DNA of 64,000 nucleotides. It comes from Corythoichthys intestinalis (lineage: Eukaryota; Chordata; Actinopteri; Syngnathiformes; Syngnathidae). The notes under the pieces were generated by a model. The model saw only the letters and a program-made list of their open reading frames with translations, was not told where the DNA came from and ran no database searches. The stretch covers positions 24,112,001-24,176,000 of the forward strand of contig NC_080413.1 of the NCBI RefSeq assembly GCF_030265065.1, read 5' to 3'. Below, piece after piece: positions 35,508 to 64,000 of the stretch. The position numbers and the translations under genes were made by a program. The number at the start of each line of letters is the position of its first letter. Within the stretch, counting starts at the first letter, position 1.

Positions 35508-36300
35508 TTTCAAAGACAAAACTTCATATAGCTACTTGCGACGAACTGTAGCAGTAAACGTAGTTTTTAATTGATAATTTAATTAATAATAATTTGGGGA
35601 AAAAAAAAAAAAAAGAAGATAAAAGTTACGCTTAATTAAAAAAAAAACAAAAAAAAAAACATTCGTCAAACTTCATCACCATAATTATCACCATAATTAG
35701 AATTATTATTTGACATATTTTTAAGAAGATATTATATTTGTATTATTTGTTTGTATTGTTTTTATTTAATCATATTTATTGTTTAATTTAAACACATTGA
35801 AATCGTTCGGTAACCTTTCGTCGAGGATTGTTTCTTGACAAACGGAGTTTGAAAAATGGTTGAGTTTTCGGGAAATGTAGTTTTCAAGTGACTTCAACAC
35901 GATGGCTCAATTGTCATAAAAACTACAATTCCCGGCAAGTGTGGTATTTTAATACACATGCGCACACACTGAAACTTAACGAATCAAAGTCGGCCAACGC
36001 TTAACCGTTGTCTTTGGCTTGTAGAGCGTCGAAAAATCTGCGTTCATCTGACGATACGCCACAGCTAAGACGTGTTGTCGTGGCCGCTTTGGTTCACAAC
36101 ACGTTTGTCGACCACAACTGCGTGACATCGGTCGACGGAAAGAAGCGAAAGTCGAGAAAGTCCCATTTTCTCATTGGCCGGAATCGCTCCAGAACTCTAG
36201 CCGGAGAACGAAAGCTAGCCGTCGTGTTTCACACCCAGATCTCCAGATAACGGGAACATCATAGCTACTTCTCTCTTGTCGAGATTTTGGAACTTGCGTG
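35508..36300 (+). other. akirin2: akirin2 upstream region and 5' UTR
   Basis: The first 350 bases are AT- and A-run-rich. From about 35930 the sequence becomes CpG-rich (for example around 36015-36250), as expected for a housekeeping-type promoter without a TATA box. The transcription start cannot be fixed from sequence alone. Confidence 0.45.
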
Positions 36301-43407
<7,107 letters not shown>

Positions 43408-44118
43408 GTGGATGCGGAAAATAATCCAATCTACTGGAACCTCAGTGGTCTGCTTGGACTATATCCTACCTGTGCCAATATCACCTCCCAGTGGACTAGA
43501 TGGACTAGTCTGCAACTTTCACATTTTTTGCTGCTTGCTCCAGCAGTTTGGGAAGCATTCTCTGCTGTTGACAATTCCTCAGACCCTCTGTAACTTTCAC
43601 CTGTGGCCTCGCAACATTTACTTGGCTTTCTTCTCTGGATGCCTTCAGATAGACGAGGTTGACTGCCTCAAACTCTGGCCTTTTCAATTCAATTGTCCTT
43701 CTTTTACGTAAGTTTTGTTTGTAAATTTTGGAAAAGGGATTCAAAGCTGTTCAAAGTAGTTTTCAGACCAGACTTGAAGGGAAAACTGATTTTGTTTTGC
43801 ACCGTTTTGGCATTTATTGCTTCTATACATTTGTATACACTGTATTTTTATTTTATACATTTTTAAGTTTGAATTTTATTCCTATTACAAAAACATGTTT
43901 CGCTTGTTGTAGTAAAAAGGGGTTTAAACTTGGGAAAACTAATAAACATGTTTCCACTGCTAATTTTTTTTCACTTTGCGTTGATTACCTGGTTGTAACA
44001 CACCTTTGAAATGTATGGATTTGTTTGACTACAATGCCATTTTAAGGCCCACCTTGTGCACACAGAAAGACAAACGCATTTATTTGGTCTTCACCTTTGT
44101 CCTGTTGGAAAAAATAAA
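43408..44118 (+). terminator. akirin2: akirin2 3' UTR with poly(A) signals
   Basis: Two AATAAA hexamers lie at 43941-43946 and 44113-44118 after the stop codon. Either or both could set the transcript end. The fold-back element begins at 44283, just beyond. Confidence 0.55.
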
Positions 44119-44282
44119 ATGGCATTTTTCCTCATAAATCAAGAGTACATATTATTTTGTCACGTAGCAAAGTAAAACATGTCTGCTATTTCTTGTTTTG
44201 TTTCTTGTGAGATGTGGACAGTATTTACCCAATTCACATTTTAACATTAATGAAAAACAAATCTTATATATTTATATATAAT

Positions 44283-45682
44283 GGCCGAAAACACTCAAGT
44301 GACTTGAAGTTCCGCTCAGAGACCCCCAATTTTGCCAAATTTCAAAATTGTCCGATATGCATGTGTGATACATCATTGGAAAGCTTAAAATCTCAATTTT
44401 ATGGGGGAATAAAAATTTTTGAACAGGAGGGCATTTAAAAAAAAAAAAAAATTTAAACAGCAAAACCCTATCTGGAGGTGAGAGCACGCAAGAGCATAAT
44501 TACAGACGCCGTGACTTTACAGAGATATTGTCGCCTACTTACCTTGTTCCGATCCAAAAACTCCAATGTAGCATGTATCACAGAGTGTCAAGACACAGCT
44601 GTGAATGGCCACAGATGGAATTTTTGGAGGATTTTATGGGTGAAACATGGTAATATAACAAGGGTCGTGATGCAGAAATCGCAGACAACAAGGAGTGGTT
44701 GAGATGTTCTTTTTCATATGTATATATACCCTTTTAAACTTGTTTTTTTCCCCCAATTTTTCTTTGGATCGATTATTCATCTAACATATCAGAGAAAGTG
44801 CGACAGTAACAAAAAAAAAAAAATACAATTAAGCGATAGATATGAGGTAGATATCCGTGACTTTTTTTACAGATGCCATTTTTTTCAATGTGACGTAATT
44901 TGTTTAAAAGTTTAAAATATGCAAGTGAATACATTTTTTTTGAAGACCTAGCCGGTAAAGACCGTAAGTAATCGTATTTATTATTCGAAATGTCTGTCAT
45001 TTTTAGCTTAGAATCATTAATTGATGTCTAATATTTAGTTTAAAAAAAAAAAAAAAAACTTTAAAAAATTATTCACTCGCATATTTTAAACTTTTAAACA
45101 AATTACGTAACAATGAAAAAATTGGCGTCTGTAAAAAAAGTCATGGATATCTACCTCATAACCATCGCTTAATTGTATTTTCCCCAATATTTTAGATAAT
45201 AAATATTCGATCCAAACAAAGAAAAATTGAAAAATAACATTTAAAAGGGTAAATATATGAAAAAGAACATCTCGACCACTCCTTGTTGTCTGCGATTTCT
45301 GCCTCGCGACCCTTGTTATATCACCGTGTTTCATCCATAAAATCCCCCAAAAATCCGGCTGTGGCCATTCACAGCTGTGTCTTCACACTCGGTTATACAT
45401 GCTACATGGAGTTTTTGGATCGAAACAAGGTAATTACGCGATAATATTCACACGTTAAAATTGTGGCGTCTTTAATTCTGCTCTCGCATTCTCTTGCCTC
45501 CAGTTAGGGTTTTACTGTTTAATTTTTTTCTTTTTTTTTTAAATGCCCTCCTGTTCAAAATTTTTCTTCCCCCAGAAAATTGATTCCAATGATGTATCAC
45601 ACATGCATATCGGACAATTTTGAAAGTTGGCCAAATTGGGGGTCTCAGAGTGGAACTTAAAGTCACCTGAGTGTTTTCCGCC
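44283..45682. mobile_element. Fold-back element with ~650-bp inverted arms
   Basis: The outer ends are GGCCGAAAACACT (44283) and GTGTTTTCCGCC (45682). The left arm (to about 44930) is the reverse complement of the right arm (from about 45070), including blocks for aatgatgtatcacacatgc, ggccattcacagctgtgt and ttgttgtctgcgatttctgc. A core of about 140 bp separates them. The related element at 22400-23393 has only the right-arm sequence, with a different left part. Confidence 0.8.
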
Positions 45683-46513
45683 CCGCCATATATAAAATAA
45701 GTGTATATTCATCAATGGCAGTGTCTAGTTAATTGCGTCAACTCGTAGCTAAAACATCTATATAAAGCTAGATGTCTGTTGCGCACTGTGATCCAATGGG
45801 GCTGGTGTTGTCCCTCGTTGGCCATTTTGCGTCGGTGACATTCGATACACATGGTCAGTGGAGTGTGTACTTTGAAATAACTACATTGTTCAATTTGCGA
45901 CCAAAGTTTAAACAGTTTGGGCAGTCGTGAGAAATGCAGTAAAATTCCTGCTTTGTTGAACATATAACATTTTCTCACAAGCAAGCCTGAAGCATATCTT
46001 AGCTACGTTGATTCGGTTCGTTATAAACCAAACAAATTGGCTCCAGCACTTTCGCGACCCTCGTGAGAAAAAGCGGCATGGAAAATGAATGAATGAATGA
46101 ACTTGTAACGCCGCCAATATTCCAGCGAATTAAGTTTATTTTTAGATGAGGAAAAAAAAGTCTGCTGCAGTTAAGCCCACCCCGACGCAAGATGGACGCT
46201 AGGTACTCACGCTTCCGACTCCGCCTTTAGACATCTAGCCATATAAAGATAAATGTGACATCTGTAACTAAACCAAACAAGACTCCATCGGGAGGAGACT
46301 GTTAAACAATCAAACTAGCTATTTGCCGTTAATGATGTCACAGAAGCGCTGCCTGTGATTGGACAAAATACCGGAAACATTTTAGCTAAACAGGAAGTTT
46401 CCTCGACCATTCAGAAGCGCCAATGACAGACGTGGGGCATCATGTGCACATTAGTATTATGAATGTTGTATATAAAATATGTTTAACCCTAGCATACATC
46501 ACGTACTAGGATT
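45683..46513 (+). other. rars2: rars2 upstream region
   Basis: It holds an RTE-like tail (46037-46100, with (GAAT)n) and otherwise unique sequence. The rars2 promoter and 5' UTR must lie in the last few hundred bases, but no TATA box or clear start is seen. Confidence 0.45.
46037..46100 (+). mobile_element. RTE/Rex3-like LINE 3' tail, short
   Basis: The sequence ggctccagcactttcgcgac ... ctcgtgagaaaaagcggcat ... (GAAT)n matches the tail at 35281-35403. Confidence 0.5.
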
Positions 46514-63750
<17,237 letters not shown>

Positions 63751-64000
63751 ATGTCATTTTAACAAGGGATGGCCCTGAAATCAGATCTTTTCAGAGGATC
63801 GTAGTCAGTTGAAAAAGGATGGGCTTTTTAGAGATCTATTTGTTTTACATTTTTAATGGCTCCAAAGCTTAAAAAAACAAAACAAAAAAAACATCATGTT
63901 CTACGAGGAGATTGCCAAAAGAAAATTAGTTGTAGTAACTGTCACTTGAAGCAAACGGGAAGATAGCGTCATCCAAGAGTGATCATGTCTGCAGTATGGA
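63751..64000 (+). other. rars2: rars2 3' UTR, start
   Basis: Sequence after the TGA stop. No AATAAA or ATTAAA is seen in the remaining 250 bases, so the transcript end lies beyond the window. Confidence 0.5.

Overview
This window reads as ray-finned (teleost) fish nuclear DNA. The host genes are split by GT-AG introns, the intergenic sequence is AT-rich, and the repeats are typical of fish: several Tc1/mariner copies, Tigger/pogo, many small hAT-type elements with 8-bp target duplications, TTAA-flanked elements, a Helitron and an L2 LINE. I see no bacterial features, no CRISPR array, no convincing tRNA or rRNA, and no retroviral or other virus-like element.

Three host genes can be read with confidence, all on the + strand. 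(1) cnr1, the CB1 cannabinoid receptor, has a single coding exon at 26800-28203. A probable promoter and non-coding first exon lie about 3 kb upstream (TATA box near 23732, donor at 23991, acceptor at 26759). (2) akirin2 has five coding exons between 36301 and 43407 and encodes 178 aa. (3) rars2, mitochondrial arginyl-tRNA synthetase, has twenty coding exons between 46514 and 63750 and encodes 578 aa. The order cnr1-akirin2-rars2 matches the human 6q15 block, but the genes that lie between them in human (such as ORC3) are not present here. The genes do unrelated jobs: presynaptic Gi-coupled signalling, nuclear control of transcription, and charging of mitochondrial tRNA-Arg.

Layout: 1-23.4 kb is gene-free and built almost entirely of transposons and their debris. 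It includes Tigger elements (one with a Tc1 inside it, one with a surviving CENP-B-like reading frame), hAT-type MITEs, a Helitron and a 190-bp repeat array split by an L2. 23.5-31.3 kb is the cnr1 locus. 31.4-36 kb is again transposon-rich and holds a 2.6-kb hAT-like element containing two unidentified exon-like reading frames. 36.3-44.1 kb is akirin2, whose second intron carries a hAT-in-hAT nest, a palindrome and a nearly intact Tc1. 44.3-45.7 kb is a large fold-back element. 46.5 kb to the end is rars2, whose long introns each hold one or more transposons.

I did not find a new enzymatic or defence system. The points most worth a second look are the unidentified spliced reading frame at 33287-33782, the fold-back element that seems to have formed by inverted duplication of one end (44283-45682), the palindrome in akirin2 intron 2, the nested insertions whose target duplications let the order of events be read, and the DDE-less Tigger frame. 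Exon limits were placed by eye from reading frame and splice consensus. Transposon superfamily names rest on terminal repeats and target duplications and were not checked against a repeat library.
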